A stretch of DNA of 40,721 nucleotides from a bacterium. GTDB taxonomy: Bacteria; UBP14; UBA6098; JAFGQG01. The notes below the pieces were generated by a model, which saw only the letters and a list, made by a program, of their open reading frames with translations, did no database searches and was not told the origin of the DNA. The translations under genes were made by a program, and so were the position numbers. Below are positions 8,950-16,334 of this stretch, piece by piece (the first letter of the stretch is position 1; each line of letters opens with the position of its first letter). The stretch is from NCBI GenBank assembly GCA_016935765.1, contig JAFGQG010000027.1, positions 1 through 40,721 of the forward strand, in the 5' to 3' direction.

Positions 8950-9247
8950 AAATAGAAAACAGAGAACGAAGAAACGAAAAAAGGAACAACTGAATAGTCC
9001 TATAAAAGCAATTAACAATTAGCAATTGACACTAAAAATTAAAAAACTTTTGGAGTGCATTGACTTTGGCTGCAACAACTAACAAATCACCTAATAGATT
9101 AAATCTTTTTTTGAAGTTTAATTACTATTTTAATCTTTTATAGCAGACAAGCCAATGCGTTTTTATTAAGGCCTAAGAAAAGAAATATATTTAAATAGCA
9201 TCTTTGTAGAAGATGGATAATTGGGAAATTTACAAAGGAGAAAATAA
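8950..9247 (+). other. trkH-trkA spacer, no gene seen
   Basis: 298 AT-rich bases without a credible ORF. A TTGACA at 9026-9031 has no matching -10 element at normal distance. A clear AAAGGAG ribosome site at its right end (about 9234-9240) serves trkA. I see no strong hairpin, so whether trkA is co-transcribed with trkH is undecided. Confidence 0.4.
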
Positions 9248-9925
9248 ATGTTCATCACAGTTGCTGGCGCGGGAATATTAGGAAGAGAATTAATTAAACT
9301 TCTTGTCGGACGAAAGCATGACGTTGTTGTGGTCGATATCGATCTCGAGGTCTGCGAGACGATTTACACTGAAACTGGCGCTACCACCATCCATGGAAGC
9401 GCTACCGACATTTCTGCTCTCAAGGAAGCTGGCGCGTCCAAAGCTGACGTCGTTATATGCTCCCTTCGAATGGATGCCGACAATATTGCCTGCGCCCTTC
9501 TCTCGAAAAGTCTTGGTGTGAAGAGAGTTATCGCGCGAATGGGGAACCCTGTTTATGAAGAGGCATACAAACTCGCCGGCGTAAATTCCGTGATTAGAGT
9601 CGCTGATATTCTTCTGAACCAGATACTTATGGAGGTCGAGCAACCCAAAACAAAGAAAATTGCTACACTGGCGAGGGGGAAAGCAATCGTCTATGCGGTA
9701 AAAATTCCGCACCAGGCTAAGAGCATCGGAATGACCATTCGGGATGTTACACAGGATGAGAATTTCCCCAAGGACTGCGTTTTTACAGGTATCTACCACG
9801 AGGATAAAGACGAGTTTTTAATTCCAAGGGGAAACCACATACTGAACGAAGGTGATGTTATTTTCATAGTCTCTACCACCCAGTCCATAAGGGTCGCGAC
9901 TGAGATCCTGACCGAACTTTTATAA
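9248..9925 (+). CDS. trkA: Trk/Ktr-type potassium channel regulatory subunit (RCK protein)
   Basis: A 225-residue cytosolic protein with one RCK-N and one RCK-C domain, the size of KtrA rather than the doubled E. coli TrkA. The dinucleotide loop is GAGILG (7-12), and the acidic residues Asp30 and Asp32 in VVVVDID bind the nucleotide ribose. HGSATD and ADVVICSLRMD follow as in the family. The RCK-C domain (about 140-225) includes GMTIRDV and NEGDVIFIVS. It is expected to form a ring that gates the TrkH pore in response to bound nucleotide. An AAAGGAG ribosome site precedes the ATG at good distance. Confidence 0.94.
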   Translation: MFITVAGAGILGRELIKLLVGRKHDVVVVDIDLEVCETIYTETGATTIHGSATDISALKEAGASKADVVICSLRMDADNIACALLSKSLGVKRVIARMGNPVYEEAYKLAGVNSVIRVADILLNQILMEVEQPKTKKIATLARGKAIVYAVKIPHQAKSIGMTIRDVTQDENFPKDCVFTGIYHEDKDEFLIPRGNHILNEGDVIFIVSTTQSIRVATEILTELL

Positions 9926-10146
9926 CTCGTTTTATGATCATTAATGAAAGCAAACTTTAACATATTATTTCAAGCAGAATGTGTAAATCTTTACAGTGAC
10001 TTTATGACCCCTGGCGTTCCTGGCAACCCGACCGATAAATGCATAACGCATGCCAAGTAGCAGAAAAATCGAATAGCAGTTAATAGTAAACATAAAAATC
10101 AGCGATAGAACATAGAAATAGTAAAAAAAAATAAAGGAGGACAAAC

Positions 10147-10992
10147 ATGGATAGCCGGGTAAGCGAAGGATTAACGATCCTACAGGATACTTTTACCGGT
10201 TTTTTGGACAAGATAATCAACTGGCTGCCTGCCTTCATCGGGGCTCTGATCGTCCTGATACTGGGTTTTCTCGTAGCGAAAATCGGCGCTCTAATTCTGC
10301 TCAAACTCTTCCGATGGATCAAACTCGAAAAACTGATAGAAAAAACACCACTTCGGAAAATCGCAACCACTATTGGCGTTAAAAAGGGCTTACCTGAACT
10401 TGTGAGTAAACTGGTTTATTGGACACTCTTACTAGTCTTTCTCTCGGCAGCATGCAACATTATCGGATTAACGGAAGTCGGGGATGTTATCGCTTCCATC
10501 TTCAGCTACCTTCCCAACATCGCCGCCGCCCTAATAATCCTTATCCTGGGAGCCTATATCGCGAGAGTGGTCAAAGACGCGATATACACCCTCTTCCAGA
10601 GCGCGAAACTTCCGTATCCGAAATACGCGGGGTCAGTATCCCAGGTGCTCATATACGTGATAATTATCATCCTTGCGCTCGATAGGTTGAAGATCGATAC
10701 TTACCTGATAACCAATAATATAAGCATAATAATCGGTGGCTTTGCCCTTGCATTCGCTATATCGCTCGGTTTGGGTTCACGCAGCGTCATAAAGAACTAT
10801 GTAGCCATGCGCAGCTTGCGATCCGTTGTACGCCCGAATTTCATGATACAGACAAACCGGCTTACTGGCAGAATACTTGAATTAACTAACACCGGCGCTA
10901 TCTTGATGGACTCAGAAGGAAACAGGCACTACGTCAGCGCAAGCGAGCTGGTTACTGGATTTACGAGAAAAGTAGAGAGTGAAATAACATAG
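10147..10992 (+). CDS. MscS-like mechanosensitive channel with conserved TM-helix repeats
   Basis: A 281-residue inner-membrane protein. Two related segments (about 20-60 and 110-150) share the pattern LPxxxxALIxLILGxxxAxxxxxxI, the conserved TM-helix repeat of small MscS-like/CmpX-type proteins. A further pair of helices lies around 160-210. The segment FALAFAISLGLGSRSVIKNYVA resembles the pore-lining Gly/Ala helix of MscS. A very short beta domain follows (GRILELTNTGAILMDSEGN); the large vestibule of full-length MscS is absent. A strong AAAGGAGG ribosome site lies just upstream. With trkH and trkA next to it, an osmotic or ion-balance role is a reasonable inference. Confidence 0.83.
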   Translation: MDSRVSEGLTILQDTFTGFLDKIINWLPAFIGALIVLILGFLVAKIGALILLKLFRWIKLEKLIEKTPLRKIATTIGVKKGLPELVSKLVYWTLLLVFLSAACNIIGLTEVGDVIASIFSYLPNIAAALIILILGAYIARVVKDAIYTLFQSAKLPYPKYAGSVSQVLIYVIIIILALDRLKIDTYLITNNISIIIGGFALAFAISLGLGSRSVIKNYVAMRSLRSVVRPNFMIQTNRLTGRILELTNTGAILMDSEGNRHYVSASELVTGFTRKVESEIT

Positions 10993-11227
10993 ATTTCTTT
11001 TTTCCTTGCGCGGATTGCTGAATAAAAATCATGGCAAATATGCGCTAAAGGGAGTTTTTCCCCCATTAAAAGGCGAAATTCCCCAGGTTCCACCTTAATT
11101 TGCCAGACAGGTATCCTTGAATTTTATGCTTCCATCACCATTTAGCCTCCCCGTATCTTATTATCAGTTAATGCATTAACAATAATAACAATTGTATTTC
11201 GAGCCACCTCCGTATTTTCCTTAAAAA

Positions 11228-11255
11228 CTGGCAAGGAATTTGAGGTAATTATAAT
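11228..11255 (+). promoter_or_regulatory. Possible promoter of the 45-residue small gene
   Basis: TATAAT at 11250-11255 is preceded after 16 bases by CTGGCA (11228-11233), 4 of 6 matches to a -35 element. The start codon is 37 bases downstream, behind AGAGGAGGATAAG. Confidence 0.35.
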
Positions 11256-11291
11256 GGAAGAGGTAATCAAACCTTAATAGAGGAGGATAAG

Positions 11292-11429
11292 ATGTCCGCC
11301 AAGAAAAAAGACAAAATAATAGACTTCCCCCAGCAAGCTCAGTCACCCGAAGGGGTGAAGGTGACAACTGCGGTCTTAAAGTATGGTGAGTGGAAATTAG
11401 CTTACAATAAGTCTAAGAAAGCCGCATAA
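11292..11429 (+). CDS. Small basic protein, 45 residues, unknown
   Basis: A 45-codon frame, ATG 11292 to TAA 11427-11429, directly behind AGAGGAGGATAAG, one of the best ribosome sites in the window. The protein is basic at both ends (MSAKKKDK at the start, NKSKKAA at the end) and has a hydrophobic/aromatic centre (VTTAVLKYGEWKLAY). It has no signal peptide and no membrane helix. It stands alone between the MscS-like gene and a methyltransferase. I recognise no family. The ribosome site, the candidate promoter and a lysine-rich composition unlike random AT-rich sequence support it being real. Confidence 0.5.
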   Translation: MSAKKKDKIIDFPQQAQSPEGVKVTTAVLKYGEWKLAYNKSKKAA

Positions 11430-11800
11430 AGGTACTGGAAGAAGCATTAGTATGATTTCGGCATTTTCTGATTCAACACCCTTGTTTCTGTTAAAATGTA
11501 TCCGTGACAGAAGTTTGACTACTGATGTCTGAATAAATGAATAAGGTTAAACATTTTACCCCTAGTAAACGAACTGCTACGAGTTTAAACAATGAATTGT
11601 ACCGTGCTTCAGTTAATTGCCCCGTGCTTTAGCTCAGGGATATCTTTTTTATCTCCATCTAAATAGATTATAACCCGATAAACAAATTTTGCATCAGATC
11701 AGGGATTAAAATCCCTATTCTATTATGTCCATTGAAGCACCGAGATGAATCACGGTGCAATTAATCACTTGTGAAAATAGTAAAACGCATCCAATTTTTA
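11430..11800 (+). other. Gene-free region with small hairpins
   Basis: No ORF of interest. It holds a 7-bp perfect inverted repeat AGGGATT-AA-AATCCCT (11701-11716), a 6-bp stem GCACCG/CGGTGC (11737-11742 with 11753-11758), and near 11600-11640 two copies of CCGTGCTTYAG. The second of these copies looks like a decayed GTGC-TTTA-GC hairpin repeat. A leader-type or degraded repeat region is possible. Confidence 0.35.
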
Positions 11801-11829
11801 TTGACAAATTCCCAAATATATATTATAAT
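11801..11829 (+). promoter_or_regulatory. Exact sigma-70 consensus promoter
   Basis: TTGACA at 11801-11806, exactly 17 bases, then TATAAT at 11824-11829. It lies 38 bases upstream of the methyltransferase ATG at 11868, which is an ideal leader length. Confidence 0.75.
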
Positions 11830-11867
11830 ATTTTCAATTGAATTTACTGTAGATTTTATCGAATATC

Positions 11868-12545
11868 ATGAACATCTTTAAGACATTTCTCGATTCGAAA
11901 TGGGCGTGGGATTACGTTCAGGGTCCTATCTACAACAAGCTTATCGCAAAGGTTACCGACCCCATTTACGACGAAATTTCAAGGGAAATCAAACCCCGGG
12001 ATTATGAGCGGATACTCGATATCGGGACCGGACCTGGGTACATCGCTACGAGAATAGCCCTCGATAATCCGAATGTCGGCATCATTGGAGTGGATTACTC
12101 GTTCACGCAGATAAGGAGCGCTATTCGGTTTAAGTATGACGCCGGGGTGAAAAACTGCTCCTTTTTCCCTGGCAACGCGATGCGCTTGCCATTCGATAAT
12201 GAATCCTTCAGCTACGTCATAAGCGTTGCGTCACTAAAACACTGGGCAAAACCTGATATTTGCTTTCGTGAGATCCACCGCGTATTAAAGAGAGAAGGCA
12301 CCGTATTAATACTGGAAGCGGATAAGGAATGCGATGAAAATGAGCTAAAGAGGTTCATGAAGGTTTTCAGTGACTGGTACGTCTGGGATCCATTTATGAG
12401 GTGGTATCTGAAGAAGATAGTATTTGGTAAGAGTTACACGCCATTCGAGGCAGAGGCAATTGCTATAGCTGCAGGATTTAAAGAGGTGGTATCCAGTAAA
12501 ATTAAATGCTGGCCGTTCTTTATGGTCAGGATGCGGAAAGCTTAA
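11868..12545 (+). CDS. Class I SAM-dependent methyltransferase (Methyltransf_11 type)
   Basis: A 225-residue methyltransferase. Motif I is ILDIGTGPGY (about 49-58), with the post-strand-2 acid in GVDYSFTQI. AMRLPFDNESFSYVISVASLKHW is the usual motif II-IV region of UbiE-like enzymes, and HRVLKREGTVLILEA is the post-motif. The C-terminal portion (about 165-215) has a hydrophobic/basic helix, FMRWYLKKIVF, which could sit on a membrane. The substrate is unknown; quinone, lipid or small-molecule targets are all possible. It is monocistronic behind an exact consensus promoter. Its 3' end faces the rsmA remnant at 12550. Confidence 0.88.
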   Translation: MNIFKTFLDSKWAWDYVQGPIYNKLIAKVTDPIYDEISREIKPRDYERILDIGTGPGYIATRIALDNPNVGIIGVDYSFTQIRSAIRFKYDAGVKNCSFFPGNAMRLPFDNESFSYVISVASLKHWAKPDICFREIHRVLKREGTVLILEADKECDENELKRFMKVFSDWYVWDPFMRWYLKKIVFGKSYTPFEAEAIAIAAGFKEVVSSKIKCWPFFMVRMRKA

Positions 12546-12549
12546 AACC

Positions 12550-12714
12550 TTATAATATATTCCCCAATTCCGTATATTCCCCCAAACTCACCTTTCCCGG
12601 TCTGACATCTCTCGATAGCCCAACCTTATCAAAAGCACACTCAAGCGCGTCTTTATCGATGTCCATGAATGGGTTTTCCGTGAGCGTGTTAAACAGGAAC
12701 TTTCGCCGCTGGTT
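12550..12714 (-). pseudogene. rsmA: Duplicated 3' end of rsmA (remnant)
   Basis: Read on the minus strand, this stretch encodes about 54 residues that align without gaps for most of their length to the very C-terminus of the RsmA domain encoded at 13428-13598. Shared blocks are NQRRK, NPFMDIDKD versus SPFMDIDKD, AFDKVGLSR, and VRPGKVSL before the stop. The DNA is about three-quarters identical by eye. The similarity begins two bases beyond the hepT stop codon (12716-12718) and ends at a TAA at 12550-12552. It has no start codon or upstream domain, so it is a remnant, not a gene. Confidence 0.75.
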
Positions 12715-12715
12715 C

Positions 12716-13054
12716 CTAATCCTTAGTGATGTTTTCCAGTGTTTTAATGAGTGGTGGAAGGTCGATCGTTACAGTATCCCATAATAGATCATAGTCTATT
12801 ACATCATAACCGTGGATGAGACGATTTCGCATACCTACTATTTGAAGCCATGGAATTTCAGGGGTTTTTTGTTGGGTCTCATAAGAAACCCTGTTGGTAG
12901 ATTCACCCAGAACTTCCACCAGTCTCGTTAATGCCAGTTGCATCATCCGATTACGTCCAAAATCTTCCCTTGATGTATCCCCGAGCAGTTCAATTGCTTC
13001 TTTAGCATAGTTTAGCATGTCCCTGAGACTCGAACCGTCATCATGTTTGCTCAT
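12716..13054 (-). CDS. hepT: HepT-type HEPN ribonuclease toxin (DUF86)
   Basis: A 112-residue helical HEPN-fold protein. The catalytic signature is exact for HepT: R76-x4-H81-x-Y83 (RNRLIHGY). In characterised MntA-HepT pairs the Arg and His form the RNase site, and the Tyr is the residue adenylylated by MntA to switch the toxin off. The gene overlaps mntA by 14 bases, so the antitoxin is made first and translation is coupled. Length is normal for the family. The stop codon abuts the rsmA 3' remnant, marking one edge of what may be an inserted module. Confidence 0.9.
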   Translation of the reverse strand: MSKHDDGSSLRDMLNYAKEAIELLGDTSREDFGRNRMMQLALTRLVEVLGESTNRVSYETQQKTPEIPWLQIVGMRNRLIHGYDVIDYDLLWDTVTIDLPPLIKTLENITKD

Positions 13055-13343
13055 ACTGTACCTCTGCGCTATTTAGGACCTCATCCTTAAAATTTGGATT
13101 CAAACCCTTCAAAGTATGCATCTCTACTTTACGTCCAAGCAATTGACTTAATTCCATCTCTATCCTGGAAAGTGTGATCAATCCCACTCGTGCTCCAGGT
13201 TCAAATTCAACAAGTACATCCACATCGCTGTCTGGAGTAAAATCTTCCCGCAAAACAGAACCGAAAAATGATAACCGGTGAATGCGATTCCGACGACAGA
13301 ATTCAATAACTTTATTCCTTGGGATTATTATCTTTAAATTCAT
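13041..13343 (-). CDS. mntA: MntA-type minimal nucleotidyltransferase antitoxin
   Basis: A 100-residue minimal nucleotidyltransferase. The signature GSX10DXD is intact: Gly28-Ser29, then ten residues, then Asp40-x-Asp42 (FFGSVLREDF and SDVDVLVEF). In characterised systems such proteins transfer AMP from ATP to the Tyr of HepT's RX4HXY motif. It is the first gene of the pair, with its own promoter at 13391-13419, and overlaps hepT by 14 bases. The C-terminus (NPNFKDEVLNSAEVQYEQ) is the usual family ending. Confidence 0.9.
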   Translation of the reverse strand: MNLKIIIPRNKVIEFCRRNRIHRLSFFGSVLREDFTPDSDVDVLVEFEPGARVGLITLSRIEMELSQLLGRKVEMHTLKGLNPNFKDEVLNSAEVQYEQT

Positions 13344-13390
13344 GGCAGTTTTCTTTAATGCAAAAAATTATCAACTTTTTTCTTATAATT

Positions 13391-13419
13391 AATATATTTA
13401 ATACTTTTTGAATTGTCAA
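13391..13419 (-). promoter_or_regulatory. Promoter of mntA-hepT
   Basis: On the minus strand, TTGACA (bases 13414-13419) is followed after 17 bases by TATATT (13391-13396), 11 of 12 consensus matches. It starts just past the rsmA stop, so the toxin-antitoxin pair carries its own promoter. Confidence 0.65.
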
Positions 13420-13427
13420 AGAGAAAA

Positions 13428-15005
13428 TCAAATAGATAACGCAATCGCTAATTCGACATATTTCTCCAAACTCACCTTCCCCGGTCTTACCTCCCTCGAA
13501 AGCCCAACTTTATCAAAGGCAACCTTCAGTATATCCTTATCGATGTCCATAAAAGGGCTTTCCGAGAGCGCGTTATAGAGCAGCTTTCGCCGCTGGTTGA
13601 ATGCCCCTCGTATCAAGTTTTTAAAAAACTCGTAATCTTTAACCTGAAACCTCGGCTTATCTAAAGGCACCATCGAAACCACAACTGACGCGACTTTTGG
13701 CTTTGGAAAAAACGCGTTCGACGAAACATGGAATTCTATCTCCAGGTCAAAATAAAGCTGCACCAGGATAGATGGAATGCCATACTTCTTCGAACCAGGC
13801 TGCGCAACCAGCCTCTGCCCCACCTCCCTCTGCATCATTAGTACCGCCTTCGAAATACTCTCCCTGCTCTCAACAAGTTTGAAAACAATTGGGCTCGTTA
13901 TCCTGTAAGGAATGTTCCCAACCACCTGCGGCTTGTCACCTTCGTATAGAAAAACCCCACCGATATCGAACTTCAAAAAATCCTGGTGAACAACCACGGT
14001 GTTCTCCCAACCAAATCCAGCAAGCTCCTTCGCGAGGTCGTAATCGAGCTCAACAGCATAAGTCTTCCTTGCACTCTTCGCGAGGTGCTTCGTCAATATA
14101 CCCTTCCCGGGTCCGATCTCAATTACGACACTCTTCGCGGGATTCAATTTATCAATTATCTTCCTCGCGATGTTATCATCGGTCAGGTAATTCTGGCTCA
14201 GCCCTCTCTGGGGGAATAAGCTTAACGAAGGTTTCGGGGGATCGGGAAGACCGAAAACCCGGCATACGTTCCGCGTAGTGGTCTCCTCGACTTTCTTCAG
14301 GGGTTTATCCAGTATCTCAGACAATTTCAAAGCGGTATATTTAACATAAGCGGGTTCGTTCCTCTTGCCCCTGTGAGGTTCCGGCGTTATGTACGGGCAA
14401 TCTGTCTCTACAACCATCTTCTCCAGCGGGATGCTGCGAATCAGTTCCGCGTTCTTGAAGTTCTTAAATGTGATAGCGCCGTTGATCCCGATGTAAAAAC
14501 CGTGCTCTATCCCCCATTTTGCTTCGTTTATATCCCCGGAAAAAGAGTGCAGTATTCCCTTCAATCCCGGCTGCCATTCATCCTCCAGGATCGTCATCGC
14601 CTCCTCATGCGCCGCCCTTATATGCAGTATCACGGGCATATCAAGCTCCTTTGCCAGGTTGAGTTGTGCCCTGAAAACCACTCTCTGAATATCATGTGGC
14701 GAATAATCCCGGTAAAAATCGAGCCCGATCTCTCCAATCGCTACCACCTTGGGATGACTCGCCAATTTCCTTAAAGTCCGGATAGTGTTATTATCGAATG
14801 TCTTCGCGTCGTGAGGGTGAATGCCAACAGCAGCCCAGACCCCTGCGTTCTTCTCGCTGAGCCTTATGCCATCAATGCTTGACCTCATATCGACCGCGGC
14901 ATTAATCATTGAATAAACGCCGTTACTCTCAGCATTTTTTATAACATCTATTATATCATCTGTAAAGTCTTTCGAATCGAGATGTACGTGAGAATCGATC
15001 AGCAT
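13428..15005 (-). CDS. rsmA: TatD-family nuclease fused to RsmA 16S rRNA dimethyltransferase
   Basis: One uninterrupted 525-residue frame holds two complete enzymes. Residues 1-255 are a TatD metal-dependent DNase: HVHLD (6-10), GEIGLDFY (91-98), ILHIR (126-130), HSFSGD (153-158) and ETDCPY (200-205) supply the metal ligands. After a short Pro-rich linker (about 252-262), residues 263-525 are RsmA/KsgA, which dimethylates two adjacent adenines near the 3' end of 16S rRNA. Its marks are QNYLTDDNI, EIGPGKG (296-302), VELD (318-321) and the NIPY target-base motif (364-367). In many bacteria tatD and rsmA are close neighbours, so a gene fusion is plausible. I see no stop or ribosome site at the junction. 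A second copy of the 3' end lies at 12550. Confidence 0.93.
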   Translation of the reverse strand: MLIDSHVHLDSKDFTDDIIDVIKNAESNGVYSMINAAVDMRSSIDGIRLSEKNAGVWAAVGIHPHDAKTFDNNTIRTLRKLASHPKVVAIGEIGLDFYRDYSPHDIQRVVFRAQLNLAKELDMPVILHIRAAHEEAMTILEDEWQPGLKGILHSFSGDINEAKWGIEHGFYIGINGAITFKNFKNAELIRSIPLEKMVVETDCPYITPEPHRGKRNEPAYVKYTALKLSEILDKPLKKVEETTTRNVCRVFGLPDPPKPSLSLFPQRGLSQNYLTDDNIARKIIDKLNPAKSVVIEIGPGKGILTKHLAKSARKTYAVELDYDLAKELAGFGWENTVVVHQDFLKFDIGGVFLYEGDKPQVVGNIPYRITSPIVFKLVESRESISKAVLMMQREVGQRLVAQPGSKKYGIPSILVQLYFDLEIEFHVSSNAFFPKPKVASVVVSMVPLDKPRFQVKDYEFFKNLIRGAFNQRRKLLYNALSESPFMDIDKDILKVAFDKVGLSREVRPGKVSLEKYVELAIALSI

Positions 15006-15114
15006 ATTTCTATTACCTTTGTCTTTGAGTTATCATCGCTACAAGATTATTGATTATATGCGCCAATTTACCAATTTCGTGTTTTCCATGTTCGGTTTTC
15101 ACAATTTATTCTTG

Positions 15115-15159
15115 CTCGGTTATTTGCAAGCACGGGCGCAAGCTAAAGCTTGCGGCTAC
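15115..15159 (+). repeat. 45-bp hairpin repeat, copy 1
   Basis: Differs at one base from the copy at 15199-15243. It contains the 8-bp inverted repeat CGCAAGCT-AA-AGCTTGCG (15137-15154) followed by GCTAC. Small interspersed palindromes of this shape (GCCGCAAGC-TTTA-GCTTGCG) recur in intergenic DNA of FCB and acidobacterial-type genomes, as far as I recall. Confidence 0.8.
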
Positions 15160-15198
15160 AATGTCTTTTTATTTTTCTATTTTTTTGTTTTCTATTTT

Positions 15199-15243
15199 CT
15201 CGGTTATTTGCAAGCACAGGCGCAAGCTAAAGCTTGCGGCTAC
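15199..15243 (+). repeat. 45-bp hairpin repeat, copy 2
   Basis: Second copy, same orientation, 84 bases after the first. The single mismatch is A for G in the CAGG segment before the hairpin. A T-rich spacer (ATTTTTCTATTTTTTTG type) separates the two. Together they fill most of the 370-base gap between the tatD-rsmA gene and the next plus-strand gene; nothing else is seen there. Confidence 0.8.
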
Positions 15244-15402
15244 TTTTTCAGTCAATTCTTTATAATCTGTTCCACAGTTACATACTAAACCATTTCTTAT
15301 TAAGTTTTAAGTTAATTAAAAAATGAAAAAAGTCAATAATAAGTAACTTATATGAAATAAACTGTTGACTAATAAATGAATATATTATACATTTGGAATG
15401 CT

Positions 15403-16296
15403 ATGAGAAATATACGAATCGCGTTATGTCTTTTTTCAAGTGTATTATGTTGTCCTCTTTTTTCCCAGCCAGTAATAATTCAAAAAGACGCGGAACCAAA
15501 GTTGGTCAGCGAAGGTGATTATGTTTATGGCATCTGGATGGATGACTCCACTATCATTACCACCAAAACAAGTTACAACGGCATTTACAAAATCAACCTG
15601 AATACTGGTGAAGTTGCTGAATTACTTGACGCTAAGTGGGTGGGTTATCATCTGGCGATCCAGAACTCTCACGGTAAAGTGATCTTTCAGAACAAGGTTA
15701 AATTCGAACGGCAGATCAGTCAGGTTAATCTCGCTAAAGAAGTCAAACCGATTTCACCACTGGGCAAACAAGTTAGTTTCCCCTGGGTGCACAAGAATAT
15801 TTTGTTCTACATGGAGGGCGGCGAACCCCGATGGTTCGATAAAGACGGACAGGCTGTTACGCCGGAAATGCCTTTTGCTTATTATGAATTTGACAGTGTC
15901 TATGGCGTCCAGGGAAATCAAAAATGGTTCATTGCCGGCGGGAACGACCTGTACTATTCGGTTACCTATTCTCCTACCGGTGACAGGATCGCGCTGGAAG
16001 GCTTGAACGAAGGGATATATATCAGTGACTTTCGCGGTGAAAACACTGTACTTGTTGGCAAAGGCAACAATCCAACCTGGAGCCCGAACGGCAAATTCAT
16101 CGTCTTCGACAGGTCAAAGGATGACGGTTACAAGATTTTCGCTTCCGACATTTACGCTCACGACGGTACGAAAGAATATAAATTGACTTCGACTTGGGAC
16201 TATATCGAAAGATACCCGGTAATTTCTCCGGACGGTACAAAACTGCTGTTCGTGTCAGACGGCAGCTTGTATTACCTGCCGGTCAAAATTCAATAA
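15403..16296 (+). CDS. Exported beta-propeller (PD40/TolB-like) protein
   Basis: An exported protein of 297 residues from the ATG at 15403. I prefer this over the ATG at 15376 because it gives a compact signal peptide (MRNIRIALCLFSS..., cleavage after LFSQ) and has a GGA-type ribosome site. The body is a beta-propeller of PD40/WD40-like blades. Clear blades are YSVTYSPTGDRIALEG, NPTWSPNGKFIVFDRS and YPVISPDGTKLLFVSDG, each with the hWSPDGxxhxF pattern of TolB and related surface proteins. The N-terminal blades are degenerate. It is probably periplasmic or surface-located, binding protein or carbohydrate. It ends 38 bases before the secreted amidase, likely its operon partner. Confidence 0.78.
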   Translation: MRNIRIALCLFSSVLCCPLFSQPVIIQKDAEPKLVSEGDYVYGIWMDDSTIITTKTSYNGIYKINLNTGEVAELLDAKWVGYHLAIQNSHGKVIFQNKVKFERQISQVNLAKEVKPISPLGKQVSFPWVHKNILFYMEGGEPRWFDKDGQAVTPEMPFAYYEFDSVYGVQGNQKWFIAGGNDLYYSVTYSPTGDRIALEGLNEGIYISDFRGENTVLVGKGNNPTWSPNGKFIVFDRSKDDGYKIFASDIYAHDGTKEYKLTSTWDYIERYPVISPDGTKLLFVSDGSLYYLPVKIQ

Positions 16297-16334
16297 GTAC
16301 TCAATTTATCTGGATTTGTTTATCATCAAATACA

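Noticed and set aside
12506..12784. Plus-strand frame of 92 codons
   Set aside because: It is the complement of the rsmA 3' remnant and the end of hepT; similarity is clear only on the minus strand.
15019..15288. Plus-strand frame of 89 codons with a repeated QAQAKACGY segment
   Set aside because: The repeated peptide comes from the two 45-bp hairpin repeats; the rest is a translated T-rich spacer.
16194..16334. Longer start for the amidase
   Set aside because: It overlaps the propeller gene by about 100 bases and lacks a signal peptide; the ATG at 16335 starts a clear one.
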